A stretch of 64,000 nucleotides of DNA from Pseudomonas mandelii (lineage in GTDB: Bacteria; Pseudomonadota; Gammaproteobacteria; Pseudomonadales; Pseudomonadaceae), in assembly GCF_024138395.1 (NCBI RefSeq), contig NZ_JAMYDU010000009.1, positions 124,001 to 188,000 on the forward strand. The letters are read 5' to 3'. The notes below the pieces were generated by a model. It saw nothing but the letters and a program-made list of their open reading frames with translations. It searched no databases and had not been told where the DNA came from. A program made the translations under genes and the position numbers. Below are positions 11,605 to 20,987 of this stretch, piece after piece (the stretch's first letter is position 1; the number at the start of each line of letters is the position of its first letter).

Positions 11605-13296
11605 ATGAGCGAAAGCTTTGCGGAACTCTTTGAAGAAAGCCTAAAAACCCTGAACCTTCAGGCAGGCTCCATCATCACCGGTGTTATCGTTGATATCGAT
11701 TACCAGGCTCGCTGGGTAACCGTTCACGCTGGCCTGAAGTCTGAAGCACTCATCCCGCTTGAGCAGTTCTACAACGACGCTGGCGAACTGAACATCAACG
11801 TCGGTGACGAAGTTCACGTTGCGCTGGACTCGGTTGAAGACGGCTTTGGTGAAACCAAGCTGTCCCGTGAAAAAGCCAAGCGCGCTGAATGCTGGATTGT
11901 TCTGGAAGCAGCCTTCGCAGCCGAAGAAGTGGTCAAGGGCGTTATCAACGGTAAGGTTAAAGGCGGCTTCACTGTCGACGTTAACGGCATCCGTGCGTTC
12001 CTGCCAGGTTCTCTGGTTGACGTCCGTCCAGTGCGCGACACCACGCACCTGGAAGGCAAAGAGCTGGAATTCAAGGTCATCAAGCTCGACCAGAAACGCA
12101 ACAACGTTGTCGTTTCCCGTCGTAGCGTCCTCGAAGCCGAGAACTCCGCCGAGCGTGAAGCTCTGCTGGAATCCCTGCAGGAAGGCCAACAAGTCAAAGG
12201 TATCGTCAAGAACCTCACCGATTACGGCGCATTCGTCGATCTGGGTGGCGTCGATGGCTTGCTGCACATTACCGACATGGCTTGGAAGCGTATCAAGCAT
12301 CCTTCCGAAATCGTCAACGTTGGCGACGAGATCGATGTCAAGGTTCTGAAGTACGATCGCGAACGCAATCGTGTTTCCCTGGGCCTCAAGCAACTGGGCG
12401 AAGATCCATGGGTTGCTATCAAAGCCCGTTACCCAGAAAGCACTCGCGTTACCGCTCGTGTAACCAACCTGACCGACTACGGCTGCTTCGCTGAGCTGGA
12501 AGAAGGCGTTGAAGGCCTGGTACACGTTTCCGAAATGGACTGGACCAACAAGAACATCCACCCTTCGAAAGTCGTACAAGTCGGCGACGAAGTGGAAGTC
12601 ATGGTTCTGGACATCGACGAAGAGCGTCGTCGTATCTCCCTCGGCATCAAGCAGTGCAAGTCCAACCCATGGGAAGACTTCTCTGGCCAGTTCAACAAGG
12701 GCGATAAAATCTCCGGCACCATCAAGTCGATCACCGATTTCGGTATCTTCATTGGTCTGGACGGCGGCATCGACGGTCTGGTTCACCTGTCCGACATCTC
12801 CTGGAACGAAGTGGGCGAAGAAGCCGTTCGCCGCTTCAAGAAGGGCGACGAGCTGGACACCGTTATCCTGTCGGTTGACCCAGAGCGCGAGCGTATCTCC
12901 CTGGGTATCAAGCAACTGGAAAGCGATCCGTTCTCCGAGTACGTTCAAGAGAACGACAAAGGCGCCATCGTTAAAGGCATCGTGAAAGAAGTTGACGCTA
13001 AAGGCGCCATCATCACTCTGGCCGACGATATCGAAGCGACTCTGAAAGCCTCCGAAATCAGCCGTGACCGCGTTGAAGACGCGCGCAACGTTCTGAAAGA
13101 AGGCGAAGAAGTAGAAGCCAAGATCATCAGCGTTGACCGCAAGAGCCGCGTAATCCAGCTCTCGATCAAGTCGAAAGACGTTGAAGACGAGAAAGAAGCC
13201 ATCCAAAGCTTGAAAGACAAGCCTTCGGATAGCATCGCTGCTGGTCCTACCACTCTGGGCGACCTGTTGCGTGCACAAATGGAAAAACAGAACTAA
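11605..13296 (+). CDS. rpsA: 30S ribosomal protein S1
   Basis: Binds mRNA on the 30S subunit and helps initiation on structured or weak leaders. The 563-residue protein has six S1 OB-fold repeats. The first two (about 20-170) anchor it to the ribosome, and the later four carry the repeated pattern [68 protein letters not shown]. The start at 11605 has AGGA 8-11 bases upstream. Codon use is strongly biased to frequent codons, as for a highly expressed gene. It ends the supraoperon and is followed by a classical terminator. Confidence 0.99.
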   Translation: MSESFAELFEESLKTLNLQAGSIITGVIVDIDYQARWVTVHAGLKSEALIPLEQFYNDAGELNINVGDEVHVALDSVEDGFGETKLSREKAKRAECWIVLEAAFAAEEVVKGVINGKVKGGFTVDVNGIRAFLPGSLVDVRPVRDTTHLEGKELEFKVIKLDQKRNNVVVSRRSVLEAENSAEREALLESLQEGQQVKGIVKNLTDYGAFVDLGGVDGLLHITDMAWKRIKHPSEIVNVGDEIDVKVLKYDRERNRVSLGLKQLGEDPWVAIKARYPESTRVTARVTNLTDYGCFAELEEGVEGLVHVSEMDWTNKNIHPSKVVQVGDEVEVMVLDIDEERRRISLGIKQCKSNPWEDFSGQFNKGDKISGTIKSITDFGIFIGLDGGIDGLVHLSDISWNEVGEEAVRRFKKGDELDTVILSVDPERERISLGIKQLESDPFSEYVQENDKGAIVKGIVKEVDAKGAIITLADDIEATLKASEISRDRVEDARNVLKEGEEVEAKIISVDRKSRVIQLSIKSKDVEDEKEAIQSLKDKPSDSIAAGPTTLGDLLRAQMEKQN

Positions 13297-13313
13297 GTTC
13301 TGTCAGACCATAG

Positions 13314-13342
13314 AAAAAGGGCGACTTCGGTCGCCCTTTTTT
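13314..13342 (+). terminator. Rho-independent terminator of rpsA
   Basis: AAAAAGGGCGAC, a TTCG tetraloop, GTCGCCC and TTTTTT. This is a textbook terminator 17 bases after the stop. Confidence 0.95.
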
Positions 13343-13410
13343 GTGTCTGTGATTTGGTGAATCCCAGGCGTGCTGACGCCCAGCGCCAGTCATTTAAAGT
13401 TAGATCGGAT

Positions 13411-13785
13411 CTGTAGGAGCCAGGCTTGCCGGCGAAGGCGTTCGTAAGAGCGCCTTCGCCGGCAAGCCAGTTAAGCGCAATCCATGTGGGAGCGGCGGTG
13501 CGACGATTCGACTTGCTCGCGAAGACGGCACCACAGTCAACATTGATGTCGCCTGATACACCGGTTTCGCGAGCAAGTCGGATCGCCGCACGGCGGGCTT
13601 CTACGAAAAGCGGTTCGCTCGGCCTAAGCCGCAATGCAATCTGTAGCAGCTGTCGAGCCTGCGAGGCTGCGTTCGGCTGCGCAGCAGTCGTAAAATCAGC
13701 AATTGCGGTGCAGCAGGTGGGCCGCGTTAGTCGGGTTCACGACTGCTTCGCAGCCGAACGCAGCCTTCGGCAGCTGCTACAAGGA
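13411..13785. repeat. Cluster of three different REP-type inverted pairs
   Basis: Three inverted pairs follow one another: 13411-13470 (GGAGCCAGGCTTGCCGGCGAAGG with its complement), about 13484-13592 (GCGACTTGCTCGCGAA-type arms) and about 13640-13785 (GTAGCAGCTGTCGAGCCTGCGAGGCTGCG with its complement). Together they fill most of the 670-base space between rpsA and the lipoprotein gene. I see no gene in 13297-13969. Confidence 0.8.
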
Positions 13786-13969
13786 AATGCGTCGCGGCTG
13801 AAACTTCTTAACTGATTGGTATTGGTTTGCTCAGCCACCTTATTTCTTTCGTGAAACCAATGATCTACATGAGCTGTCTGTAACTTCATACAGGTCAATC
13901 GTCTATTCAAGGCTAGGCTTAGTCTGAAGTGAACGACCGCTGGGAAATACGCCCGGCATAAGGAAGCGA

Positions 13970-14248
13970 ATGAACAAGCTCATTGTCGTGATAGCAGTAC
14001 TGACATTGGCAGGTTGTACCACTAGCGCCAAGACTCATGCGGTACGCGGAGTCAGTGGTATAGAAATCGATTGTTCAGGATTGGGCTCCGGATGGGAAAA
14101 GTGTCACAAGCGAGCCGCCAGGGAATGCAAGGGTGCAGGCTATAAAGTCGTCGTAAGGTCCGATGACGCGAAGGAGGAGGACGAATTCCCTTTTGGCTTC
14201 AATCCCGCGGGTTATCTGACGCGCACCATGCTGGTTATCTGTAGATGA
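13970..14248 (+). CDS. Small putative lipoprotein, function unknown
   Basis: The 92-residue product has a lipoprotein signal: a short basic start MNK, a hydrophobic run, and the lipobox LAGC with Cys16. The mature part has paired cysteines (CSGLGSGWEKCHKRAARECK) and a final Cys-Arg, pointing to disulfides outside the cytoplasm. GGAAGCGA before the ATG serves as ribosome-binding site. I do not recognise a named family, though short pseudomonad lipoproteins with a W-x-x-C-x-x-x-A-x-x-x-C pattern are common. No operon partner is evident; ihfB starts 150 bases downstream. Confidence 0.75.
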   Translation: MNKLIVVIAVLTLAGCTTSAKTHAVRGVSGIEIDCSGLGSGWEKCHKRAARECKGAGYKVVVRSDDAKEEDEFPFGFNPAGYLTRTMLVICR

Positions 14249-14398
14249 ATGCCTGGTTTGAGCAATGTTCCGATGTTCTGAAATCGGGCACCTCATTGCA
14301 GGGAAAGATATGTCAAAACTCGGGCTGTTCAAATTTCTTCGGGCATGCTAAAACCTTTGAAGCGCTTTTCCTAGCTGCTTGAAAAAGAAGGGAAAAAT

Positions 14399-14695
14399 AT
14401 GACGAAGTCGGAGTTGATCGAACGAATTGTCACCCATCAAGGGCTGCTCTCATCCAAGGATGTGGAGCTGGCCATCAAGACCATGCTTGAGCAAATGTCC
14501 CAATGTCTGGCCACCGGTGATCGAATCGAGATCCGTGGGTTTGGCAGCTTCTCCCTGCACTATCGCGCGCCGCGCGTAGGCCGCAATCCGAAAACCGGTC
14601 AGTCCGTCAGCCTCGATGGCAAGTTCGTTCCGCATTTCAAGCCAGGCAAAGAACTGCGTGATCGCGTGAACGAGGAAGAGGAGGAGGGGCTTTGA
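14399..14695 (+). CDS. ihfB: Integration host factor subunit beta
   Basis: Pairs with IhfA to bend DNA sharply at specific sites, serving recombination, replication and sigma-54 promoters. The 98 residues match the HU/IHF fold: an N-terminal helical pair ([20 protein letters not shown]), the [14 protein letters not shown] core, the DNA-intercalating arm with GRNPKTGQ, and [15 protein letters not shown] at the end. An acidic tail EEEEEGL closes it. GGGAAAAAT precedes the ATG. In Pseudomonas, ihfB (himD) marks the left border of the O-antigen locus, which is what follows here. Confidence 0.98.
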   Translation: MTKSELIERIVTHQGLLSSKDVELAIKTMLEQMSQCLATGDRIEIRGFGSFSLHYRAPRVGRNPKTGQSVSLDGKFVPHFKPGKELRDRVNEEEEEGL

Positions 14696-14722
14696 CAGCT
14701 GCTGCACTTCAAGGAACCGCTG

Positions 14723-14962
14723 ATGCGTAACCTCAAGCGCGTACTTCTCGCTGTATTTGTCCTGTTGCTCGTTCTGGCGATCCTGGCGTTCGTTCTGGAG
14801 AACCAGCAAAGCGTGTCACTGCTATTCCTGGGCTGGGCGGGCCCACAGTTGCCAGTTTCGCTGATCATGGTGATTGCGCTGCTGATCGGCATGGTGATCG
14901 GGCCGATTCTTGGCTGGTTTCTGGGACATACGTCCAGAGCCTCGCGCAAGCGCCTTGTCTGA
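14723..14962 (+). CDS. lapA: LapA-domain (DUF1049) inner-membrane protein
   Basis: A 79-residue protein with two transmembrane helices: about 6-27 (LLAVFVLLLVLAILAFVLEN) and about 45-66 (IMVIALLIGMVIGPILGWFL). A basic C-terminus (SRASRKRLV) should face the cytoplasm. The ENQQSVSLLFLGW segment between the helices is typical of LapA/YciS. In E. coli LapA sits with LapB, which tunes LpxC and so LPS amount. Here lapB is not adjacent, but the gene stands 27 bases after ihfB at the edge of the LPS locus. Confidence 0.88.
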   Translation: MRNLKRVLLAVFVLLLVLAILAFVLENQQSVSLLFLGWAGPQLPVSLIMVIALLIGMVIGPILGWFLGHTSRASRKRLV

Positions 14963-15188
14963 TTGCGACAAACCCGATGCGCGCACCGAATTTGCGTCAC
15001 AGCTTATCCATATCCATTAGTAAAACCTTCATTAAGCTGTAAAATGCTGCGCTTGGTCGATAGGGTGTTCCCGAATCGGTTCAGACTGACTCTGTCAGAA
15101 GCCACGGCTGACTTGATGGCTTTTGCATTCATGGATTAGACAGTGCGCGGTTGGCGGCCCTGTCAGCAACTTAAGGGTATGGTTTCGC

Positions 15189-16265
15189 GTGAAAATTCTA
15201 GTAACCGGCGGCGCCGGGTTTATCGGCTCGGCAGTCATTCGTCATATCATCTCCAACACCACCGACTCTATCGTTAACGTCGATAAACTGACTTATGCCG
15301 GTAACCTTGAGTCGCTGGCCGAAGTCAGCCAGAACTCGCGTTATGTGTTCGAGCGCGTCGACATCTGTGATCGTGATCGAGTGGACCGTGTCCTGCGTGA
15401 ACACCAACCGGATGCCATCATGCACCTGGCCGCAGAATCCCACGTTGACCGCTCGATCTCCGGTCCGTCTGAATTCATCCAGACCAACATCATCGGCACT
15501 TACACCTTGCTGGAAGCTGCACGCCATTATTGGGCAGCACTGGATGATGCGCGTAAAGCCAACTTCCGCTTCCACCATATTTCCACCGACGAAGTCTATG
15601 GAGACCTCGAAGGTCCGGAAGACCTCTTCACCGAAACCACGCCGTACCAGCCAAGCTCGCCGTACTCGGCCAGCAAGGCCAGTTCCGATCACCTGGTTCG
15701 CGCCTGGGCTCGTACTTACGGCCTGCCGACCTTGGTCACCAACTGCTCGAACAACTACGGTCCGTGCCATTTCCCTGAGAAGTTGATCCCGCTGATCATC
15801 CTCAACGCACTGGAAGGCAAGCCGCTGCCGGTTTACGGCAAAGGCAATCAGGTCCGCGATTGGCTCTATGTCGAAGACCACGCCCGGGCACTGTACAAAG
15901 TCGTGACCGAAGGCGTGATCGGCGAGACCTACAACATCGGTGGCCATAACGAAAAGCAAAACATTGAAGTAGTGCATACCCTGTGCGCACTGCTCGACGA
16001 ACTGCGTCCTGACTCCGCTCATCGTCCACATGCCAGCCTGATCACCTACGTTCAGGATCGCCCGGGCCACGACCAGCGCTACGCGATTGACGCCAGCAAA
16101 ATCCAGCGTGAGCTGGGTTGGACGCCAGAAGAAACTTTTGAAACCGGGATCCGCAAAACCGTCGAGTGGTACCTCAGCAACACTGAGTGGGTGGCTCACG
16201 TGAAGAGCGGCAGCTACCAGCAATGGATCGACCAGAACTACACGGATCGTTCGGACAAGGCATGA
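15189..16265 (+). CDS. rfbB: dTDP-glucose 4,6-dehydratase
   Basis: Second step of dTDP-L-rhamnose synthesis: makes dTDP-4-keto-6-deoxyglucose with bound NAD. The 358-residue extended SDR begins [15 protein letters not shown] (NAD site), has [12 protein letters not shown], the active-site region STDEVYGDL, and [15 protein letters not shown] with the catalytic YxxxK. The GTG at 15189 fits the conserved N-terminus. The stop overlaps the rfbD start in ATGA. It is the first gene of the O-antigen locus, about 225 bases after lapA. That spacer probably holds the locus promoter, although I cannot point to a convincing JUMPstart element. Confidence 0.98.
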   Translation: MKILVTGGAGFIGSAVIRHIISNTTDSIVNVDKLTYAGNLESLAEVSQNSRYVFERVDICDRDRVDRVLREHQPDAIMHLAAESHVDRSISGPSEFIQTNIIGTYTLLEAARHYWAALDDARKANFRFHHISTDEVYGDLEGPEDLFTETTPYQPSSPYSASKASSDHLVRAWARTYGLPTLVTNCSNNYGPCHFPEKLIPLIILNALEGKPLPVYGKGNQVRDWLYVEDHARALYKVVTEGVIGETYNIGGHNEKQNIEVVHTLCALLDELRPDSAHRPHASLITYVQDRPGHDQRYAIDASKIQRELGWTPEETFETGIRKTVEWYLSNTEWVAHVKSGSYQQWIDQNYTDRSDKA

Positions 16266-17155
16266 AAATCCTCCTGTTGGGAAAAAACGGCCAGGTCGGC
16301 TGGGAGCTGCAACGCTCCCTTGCGCCGCTTGGTGAGTTGATCGCCCTGGACCGTCACCCGATCGGTGGTTTAAGCGGCGACCTGTCTGACCTCGATGCAC
16401 TGCGTGCGACGATCCGTCAGGTCAAGCCCGATGTCATCGTCAACGCGGCGGCCTATACCGCCGTCGATAAAGCCGAGTCCGAGACCGAGCTGGCCGACCG
16501 TGTGAACGGTCAGGCAAGTCAGGTCATGGCTGAAGAAGCTGCATCCCTGGGCGCCTGGCTGATTCACTACTCGACCGACTACGTGTTCAGCGGTGAAGGC
16601 CTGACGCCATGGCAAGAGACAGATGCCGTCGCCCCGGTGAATCACTACGGCGCGAGCAAACTGGCCGGCGAGCAAGCGATTACCGCCTCGGGCTGCAAGC
16701 ATCTGATCTTCCGCACCAGCTGGGTCTATGGCGCGCGCGGCAACAACTTTGCCAAGACCATGCTGCGTCTGGCCAAGGACCGCGACACCCTGAGTGTCAT
16801 CGCCGATCAGATCGGCGCCCCCACCGGCGCAGATTTGATTGCCGACGTGACGGCTTTGGCCATCCAGCAAGTCTTGCAGCGTCCTGAGCTGGCGGGCCTG
16901 TATCATCTGGCGGCCGCCGGCGAAGTGTCCTGGCACGGCTATGCCAGCCATGTCATCGGTTTTGCCAAGGCCAACGGTGAAGAACTCGCCGTCACGGCGA
17001 TCAATCCAATAGACACAACCGCCTACCCAACACCGGCGCGCCGCCCTCTGAACTCACGTTTGAATACTCAGAAGCTGCGCGACAATTTTTCTCTACACTT
17101 GCCGGATTGGCAAAGTGGTGTCACCCGAATGCTTACGGAAGTTCTGAATAAATGA
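16262..17155 (+). CDS. rfbD: dTDP-4-dehydrorhamnose reductase
   Basis: Last step of dTDP-L-rhamnose synthesis, an NADPH-dependent reduction. The 297 residues include [17 protein letters not shown] (nucleotide site), [25 protein letters not shown] and the catalytic [10 protein letters not shown]. Its ATG lies inside the rfbB stop (ATGA) and its own stop overlaps rfbA by four bases, so the three rml genes form a tight unit. The epimerase RmlC, whose product RfbD reduces, is not encoded next to it or elsewhere in the window. Confidence 0.97.
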   Translation: MKILLLGKNGQVGWELQRSLAPLGELIALDRHPIGGLSGDLSDLDALRATIRQVKPDVIVNAAAYTAVDKAESETELADRVNGQASQVMAEEAASLGAWLIHYSTDYVFSGEGLTPWQETDAVAPVNHYGASKLAGEQAITASGCKHLIFRTSWVYGARGNNFAKTMLRLAKDRDTLSVIADQIGAPTGADLIADVTALAIQQVLQRPELAGLYHLAAAGEVSWHGYASHVIGFAKANGEELAVTAINPIDTTAYPTPARRPLNSRLNTQKLRDNFSLHLPDWQSGVTRMLTEVLNK

Positions 17156-18042
17156 CCACGACAAATCGTAAAGGCATCATCCTCGCTGGCGGCTCGGGCA
17201 CGCGTCTGCACCCGTTGACCCTCGGCGTGTCCAAGCAGATGCTGCCGATCTACGACAAGCCAATGATCTTCTATCCGCTGTCGGTACTGATGCTCGCCGG
17301 CATGCGCGAAATCCTGATTATCTCCACCCCTGAAGACCTGCCAAGTTTTCAAAAATTGCTGGGTGATGGCAGCCTGTACGGCATCAAGCTGACCTACGCC
17401 GAGCAACCTAGCCCGGACGGCCTGGCACAAGCCTTCATCATCGGCGAAGAGTTCATCGGCAAAGACCCTTGCTGCCTGATCCTGGGCGACAACATCTTCT
17501 ACGGTCAGCACTTCTCGGAAAACCTGCGCTCCGCCAGCACTCAAGAGCACGGCGCGACGGTATTCGGCTATCACGTATCCGATCCGGAGCGTTTCGGTGT
17601 CGTCGAGTTCGACGCTGCCGGTCGTGCCTTGAGCATTGAAGAGAAGCCGCTGAAGCCAAAATCAAGCTACGCAGTCACCGGTCTGTACTTCTACGACAAC
17701 CAAGTCGTGGAAATCGCCAAGAGCATCAAGCCATCCCCACGTGGCGAGCTGGAAATCACTGACGTTAACCGCGCATACCTTGAGCAGAAGACCCTCAACG
17801 TCGAAATGCTCGGCCGTGGCTTCGCCTGGCTGGACACCGGTACCCATGATTCGCTGCTGGAAGCCAGTCACTTCGTGCACACCATCGAACAGCGCCAAGG
17901 CTTGAAGGTGGCGTGCCTGGAAGAGATCGCGTATCACAATGGCTGGATTACTGCCGAGGAGTTGGGTATTCAGGCTGATGCGCTGAAGAAGACTGGTTAT
18001 GGTCAGTATCTGCAGAAGCTGCTGGACTCGCCTTCCCACTGA
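17152..18042 (+). CDS. rfbA: Glucose-1-phosphate thymidylyltransferase
   Basis: First step of the pathway: dTTP plus glucose-1-phosphate to dTDP-glucose. The 296-residue product has [18 protein letters not shown] with the nucleotide-binding loop, [30 protein letters not shown] with the metal-binding Asp, and [18 protein letters not shown]. This is the standard RmlA length and order. It is feedback-inhibited by dTDP-rhamnose in the family. It is followed by a perfect stem-loop rather than by rmlC. Confidence 0.98.
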   Translation: MTTTNRKGIILAGGSGTRLHPLTLGVSKQMLPIYDKPMIFYPLSVLMLAGMREILIISTPEDLPSFQKLLGDGSLYGIKLTYAEQPSPDGLAQAFIIGEEFIGKDPCCLILGDNIFYGQHFSENLRSASTQEHGATVFGYHVSDPERFGVVEFDAAGRALSIEEKPLKPKSSYAVTGLYFYDNQVVEIAKSIKPSPRGELEITDVNRAYLEQKTLNVEMLGRGFAWLDTGTHDSLLEASHFVHTIEQRQGLKVACLEEIAYHNGWITAEELGIQADALKKTGYGQYLQKLLDSPSH

Positions 18043-18064
18043 TTCGAAGGCTCAATCCTTCGAA
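18043..18064 (+). terminator. Stem-loop after rfbA (no T run)
   Basis: TTCGAAGG (18043-18050) pairs perfectly with CCTTCGAA (18057-18064) around a six-base loop. It could stabilise the rmlBDA mRNA end or pause transcription. It is not a classical terminator. Confidence 0.5.
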
Positions 18065-18097
18065 CAGTAGCGTTTAATCAGTCCAGGCAGGAATGGC

Positions 18098-19021
18098 ATG
18101 CCAGTAAAACATCCCAAGGTTGCGGTTTTGCTGGCTGCCTACAATGGCATGCAGTGGATCGAGGAGCAGTTGGCCTCGATCCTCGACCAGTCAGCTATCG
18201 ACGTAACCGTTTATATCAGTATCGATCCTTCGACTGACGGTACCGAGGTCTGGTGTGCGGCTTATGCGGCAGAGCATTCCGAGGTTTTGGTCTTGCCGGC
18301 CGCCGGGAGTTTTGGCGGAGCCTCCCGTAATTTTTTCCGACTCATCCGCGATGTCGACTTTGAAGGCTACGACTTTGTCGCCTTTGCCGACCAGGATGAT
18401 GTTTGGCATTCGAATAAGCTCCAGCGTGCGACCGATGCCATCCAGGCTCGTCGCGTAGAAGCCTACTCCAGCAATGTCACGGCCTTCTGGCCGGACGGCA
18501 GTACTCATGTGCTGGACAAGGCGCAGCCTCAGGTTGCATGGGATTTTCTGTTCGAAGCAGCTGGCCCCGGCTGTACCTACGTCATGAGCAAAAAACTCAC
18601 GGACTCGCTGAAGTCTTCAATGCTCGCCAATTGGCAGCAGCTGCAAGATGTCAGCTTGCATGACTGGTATTGCTACGCCTTTGCTCGTAGCCATGGTTAC
18701 CGCTGGTATATCGACCCGGAGCCGTCCATGGACTATCGCCAGCATGAGCGTAACCAGGTAGGTGCCAATAAAGGCTTGAGCCCGTTGATTGCCCGCTACA
18801 AAACCATTCATGACGGTTGGTGGTTCAATCAGGTTCAGTTGATTTCGCTGTTGGTGGGGCAGGGGGCCGATCCTTTCGTGCAGGCATGGCTGAAACTGCG
18901 CCGTAGACAACTCATGAAGCTTTCCTTCAGCGCCTGGCGTTGCCGGCGGCGAGTGCGGGATAAAGTGTTTTTCTTTTGTATTTGCTGGGCTACCGCATTG
19001 ATAGGGAAGAAAGCCAAATGA
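18098..19021 (+). CDS. GT2 glycosyltransferase, probable O-antigen rhamnosyltransferase
   Basis: A 307-residue GT-A fold enzyme. It opens KVAVLLAAYNGMQWIEEQL; the DxD-like metal site lies in FVAFADQDDVWHSNKL, and the acceptor region has MDYRQHERNQVGAN. FADQDDVW together with DYRQHxxNxxGAN is common among O-antigen rhamnosyl and related transferases. With rml genes just upstream, dTDP-rhamnose is the likely donor (inference). The C-terminus is basic with a hydrophobic stretch (VFFFCICWATALIG) that may sit at the membrane. Its stop overlaps the next start in ATGA. Confidence 0.85.
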   Translation: MPVKHPKVAVLLAAYNGMQWIEEQLASILDQSAIDVTVYISIDPSTDGTEVWCAAYAAEHSEVLVLPAAGSFGGASRNFFRLIRDVDFEGYDFVAFADQDDVWHSNKLQRATDAIQARRVEAYSSNVTAFWPDGSTHVLDKAQPQVAWDFLFEAAGPGCTYVMSKKLTDSLKSSMLANWQQLQDVSLHDWYCYAFARSHGYRWYIDPEPSMDYRQHERNQVGANKGLSPLIARYKTIHDGWWFNQVQLISLLVGQGADPFVQAWLKLRRRQLMKLSFSAWRCRRRVRDKVFFFCICWATALIGKKAK

Positions 19022-19980
19022 CCGCCCCGAAGGTATTGGTCACTGGGGCAAGCGGGTTTGTTGGAGAGGCGTTAGTCTTCAAGCTGTTGGTGGACAAGAA
19101 GTTCAGCCCGATCGCAGCTGCTCGCGGGGCTACGCGGTTGAATGGGTTGTGTCCGGTGGTGCCATTCGATCTCACCCATGCCAAGGTCTTGCCTGCACTC
19201 AACAATGTCCAGGTAGTCATTCATGCCGCTGCCCGAGTGCATGTCATGAATGAAACCGCGGGGGATGCATTGGCCGAGTTTCGCAAGGTCAATGTGGAAG
19301 GGACGCTCAAGCTGGCTCAGTGCGCCGCGGCGTCGGGAGTAAAGCGCTTCATTTTCATCAGCTCGATCAAGGTGAACGGCGAAAGCACTCTCCCGGGTAA
19401 AGCATTCAAAGCTGATGATTATCCGAATCCGCTGGATCCTTATGGTGTGTCCAAGTACGAAGCCGAAGAAGCTCTGAAGCAACTAAGCCACATCACCGGA
19501 ATGGAGGTGGTGATCATCCGCCCACCACTGGTCTATGGTCCTGGAGTGAAAGCCAACTTTCTGAGCATGCTGAGTTGGCTCAATAAGGGCATTCCATTGC
19601 CATTGGGTGCAATTCGAAATCAGCGAAGCCTGGTAGCTATCGCAAACCTGGTGAGCCTCATCGTCACTTGTATTGATCACCCCGCTGCGGCCAATCAGTC
19701 TTTTCTGGTTAGCGACGGAGAAGACTTATCTACAACTCAGCTATTGCGTCATCTGGCCAGAGCGTTAGGCAAACCTGCCCGTCTTCTGCCGCTACCTGAA
19801 TGGCTATTGAAGCTGGGGGCCTCGACATTGGGGAAACAGGCCGTAGCTCAGCGTCTGTGCGGATCGCTACAGGTTGATATCAGCAAAAATCGCGAACTAC
19901 TGGGGTGGACGCCAGTCATCAACATGGACAAAGCGATGCTTCAGACCGCTGACTATTATCAGGAAAGACAAACGAAATGA
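19018..19980 (+). CDS. wbpV: NAD-dependent epimerase/dehydratase, WbpV-like UDP-4-keto-QuiNAc reductase
   Basis: A 320-residue extended SDR: VLVTGASGFVGEAL cofactor site, VVIHAAARVHVMNE, FIFISSIKVNGEST, and the YGVSKYEAEEAL catalytic Tyr/Lys. VIHAAARVHVMNE is characteristic of the WbpV/WbjF-type reductases that sit before wbpL. In P. aeruginosa serotype O6, WbpV reduces the WbpM product to UDP-QuiNAc, and both a WbpL-like transferase and WbpM are encoded in this locus. A 4-epimerase activity on UDP-HexNAc is the alternative. It is coupled by ATGA overlaps on both sides. Confidence 0.8.
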   Translation: MTAPKVLVTGASGFVGEALVFKLLVDKKFSPIAAARGATRLNGLCPVVPFDLTHAKVLPALNNVQVVIHAAARVHVMNETAGDALAEFRKVNVEGTLKLAQCAAASGVKRFIFISSIKVNGESTLPGKAFKADDYPNPLDPYGVSKYEAEEALKQLSHITGMEVVIIRPPLVYGPGVKANFLSMLSWLNKGIPLPLGAIRNQRSLVAIANLVSLIVTCIDHPAAANQSFLVSDGEDLSTTQLLRHLARALGKPARLLPLPEWLLKLGASTLGKQAVAQRLCGSLQVDISKNRELLGWTPVINMDKAMLQTADYYQERQTK

Positions 19981-20987
19981 CTGTTTGGTGGTTGCTACTC
20001 GCGGTAATTGTTATTTCCTGGGGGCTTACGCTCGTCTTGCGACGGTATGCCTTGGCCAAGTGCTTGATTGACATCCCCAACGAGCGCAGTTCCCACTCGG
20101 TGCCAACACCGCGTGGGGGAGGGGTGGCCATTGTGACGTCCTTCCTCCTGGCGCTACCCGTACTCGGCGGTTTGGAACTGCTGAGCCCCGCAACTCTTTG
20201 TGGACTGCTTGGCTCAGGTTTTCTCGTCGCGGTGATAGGGTTTGCCGATGACCATGGGCATATTGCCGCCAGATGGCGTCTGCTCGGGCATTTCATTGCT
20301 GCGGCATGGGCGCTGTACTGGTTGAACGGTCTTCCTCCGATAGAGCTTTTCGGCGTTACCGTAGATCTGGGATGGTTCGGTAACATTCTGGCGCTGGTGT
20401 ATCTGGTCTGGATGCTCAACCTCTACAACTTCATGGACGGAATCGATGGGTTGGCGAGTGTAGAAGCAATCAGTGTCTGTCTTGCCATATGCCTCGTTTA
20501 TTGGTCCACAGGCAGCACAGGACTTGTATGGGGTCCCCTGACATTGGCGGCAGCAGTAGTGGGCTTTCTATTCTGGAATTTCCCCCCCGCTCGTATTTTT
20601 ATGGGGGATGCCGGTAGCGGCTTCTTGGGTGTCGTGCTCGGAGCGCTTGCAATACAGGCTGCATGGACCGCGCCGCAGTTGCTCTGGAGTTGGCTGATTT
20701 TAATGGGGGTATTTATCGTCGATGCGACCTGGACGCTCGTTATGCGGCTGCTCAGGGGCGAAAAGATATACCAAGCCCATCGCAGTCATGCCTATCAACG
20801 GGCTTCAAGACATTTTAATAGCCATAAAGTCATCACTTTATCCGTCGTCGCCATTAATCTTGGCTGGCTACTGCCGTTGGCGCTGTGGGTGGGGACGGGG
20901 GGGGGCTGGTTTATCGGAGTAATGGTCGCGTATGTACCGCTCTGTTTGATAACGTGGAAGTTCAAGGCAGGAGAGGTGGAGTGTTGA
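19977..20987 (+). CDS. wbpL: WbpL-like undecaprenyl-phosphate sugar-1-phosphate transferase (initiating glycosyltransferase)
   Basis: Starts O-antigen synthesis by moving a GlcNAc-type sugar-1-phosphate (QuiNAc or FucNAc in Pseudomonas) to undecaprenyl phosphate at the inner membrane. The 336-residue polytopic protein belongs to the MraY/WecA family. It has DIPNERSSHSVPTPRGGGVA after the first helix, FADDHGH, the catalytic NLYNFMDGIDGLAS, and FMGDAGSGFLGV. About ten hydrophobic segments are visible. WbpL-type enzymes start both A-band and B-band LPS in P. aeruginosa, so this gene is probably essential for all O-chain made here. It overlaps wbpV by four bases and ends the + strand operon. Confidence 0.92.
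   Translation: MTVWWLLLAVIVISWGLTLVLRRYALAKCLIDIPNERSSHSVPTPRGGGVAIVTSFLLALPVLGGLELLSPATLCGLLGSGFLVAVIGFADDHGHIAARWRLLGHFIAAAWALYWLNGLPPIELFGVTVDLGWFGNILALVYLVWMLNLYNFMDGIDGLASVEAISVCLAICLVYWSTGSTGLVWGPLTLAAAVVGFLFWNFPPARIFMGDAGSGFLGVVLGALAIQAAWTAPQLLWSWLILMGVFIVDATWTLVMRLLRGEKIYQAHRSHAYQRASRHFNSHKVITLSVVAINLGWLLPLALWVGTGGGWFIGVMVAYVPLCLITWKFKAGEVEC

Noticed and set aside
11641..13278. A 545-codon minus-strand frame opposite rpsA
   Set aside because: It is a shadow of a highly biased ribosomal gene; the repeated pattern comes from the S1 repeats.
13411..13785. CRISPR-like repeated stems
   Set aside because: The units are inverted pairs with different arm sequences, not direct repeats with uniform spacers; they are REP elements.
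14963..15188. JUMPstart element before the O-antigen locus
   Set aside because: I looked for the conserved JUMPstart/ops core upstream of rfbB and found only weak partial resemblance.
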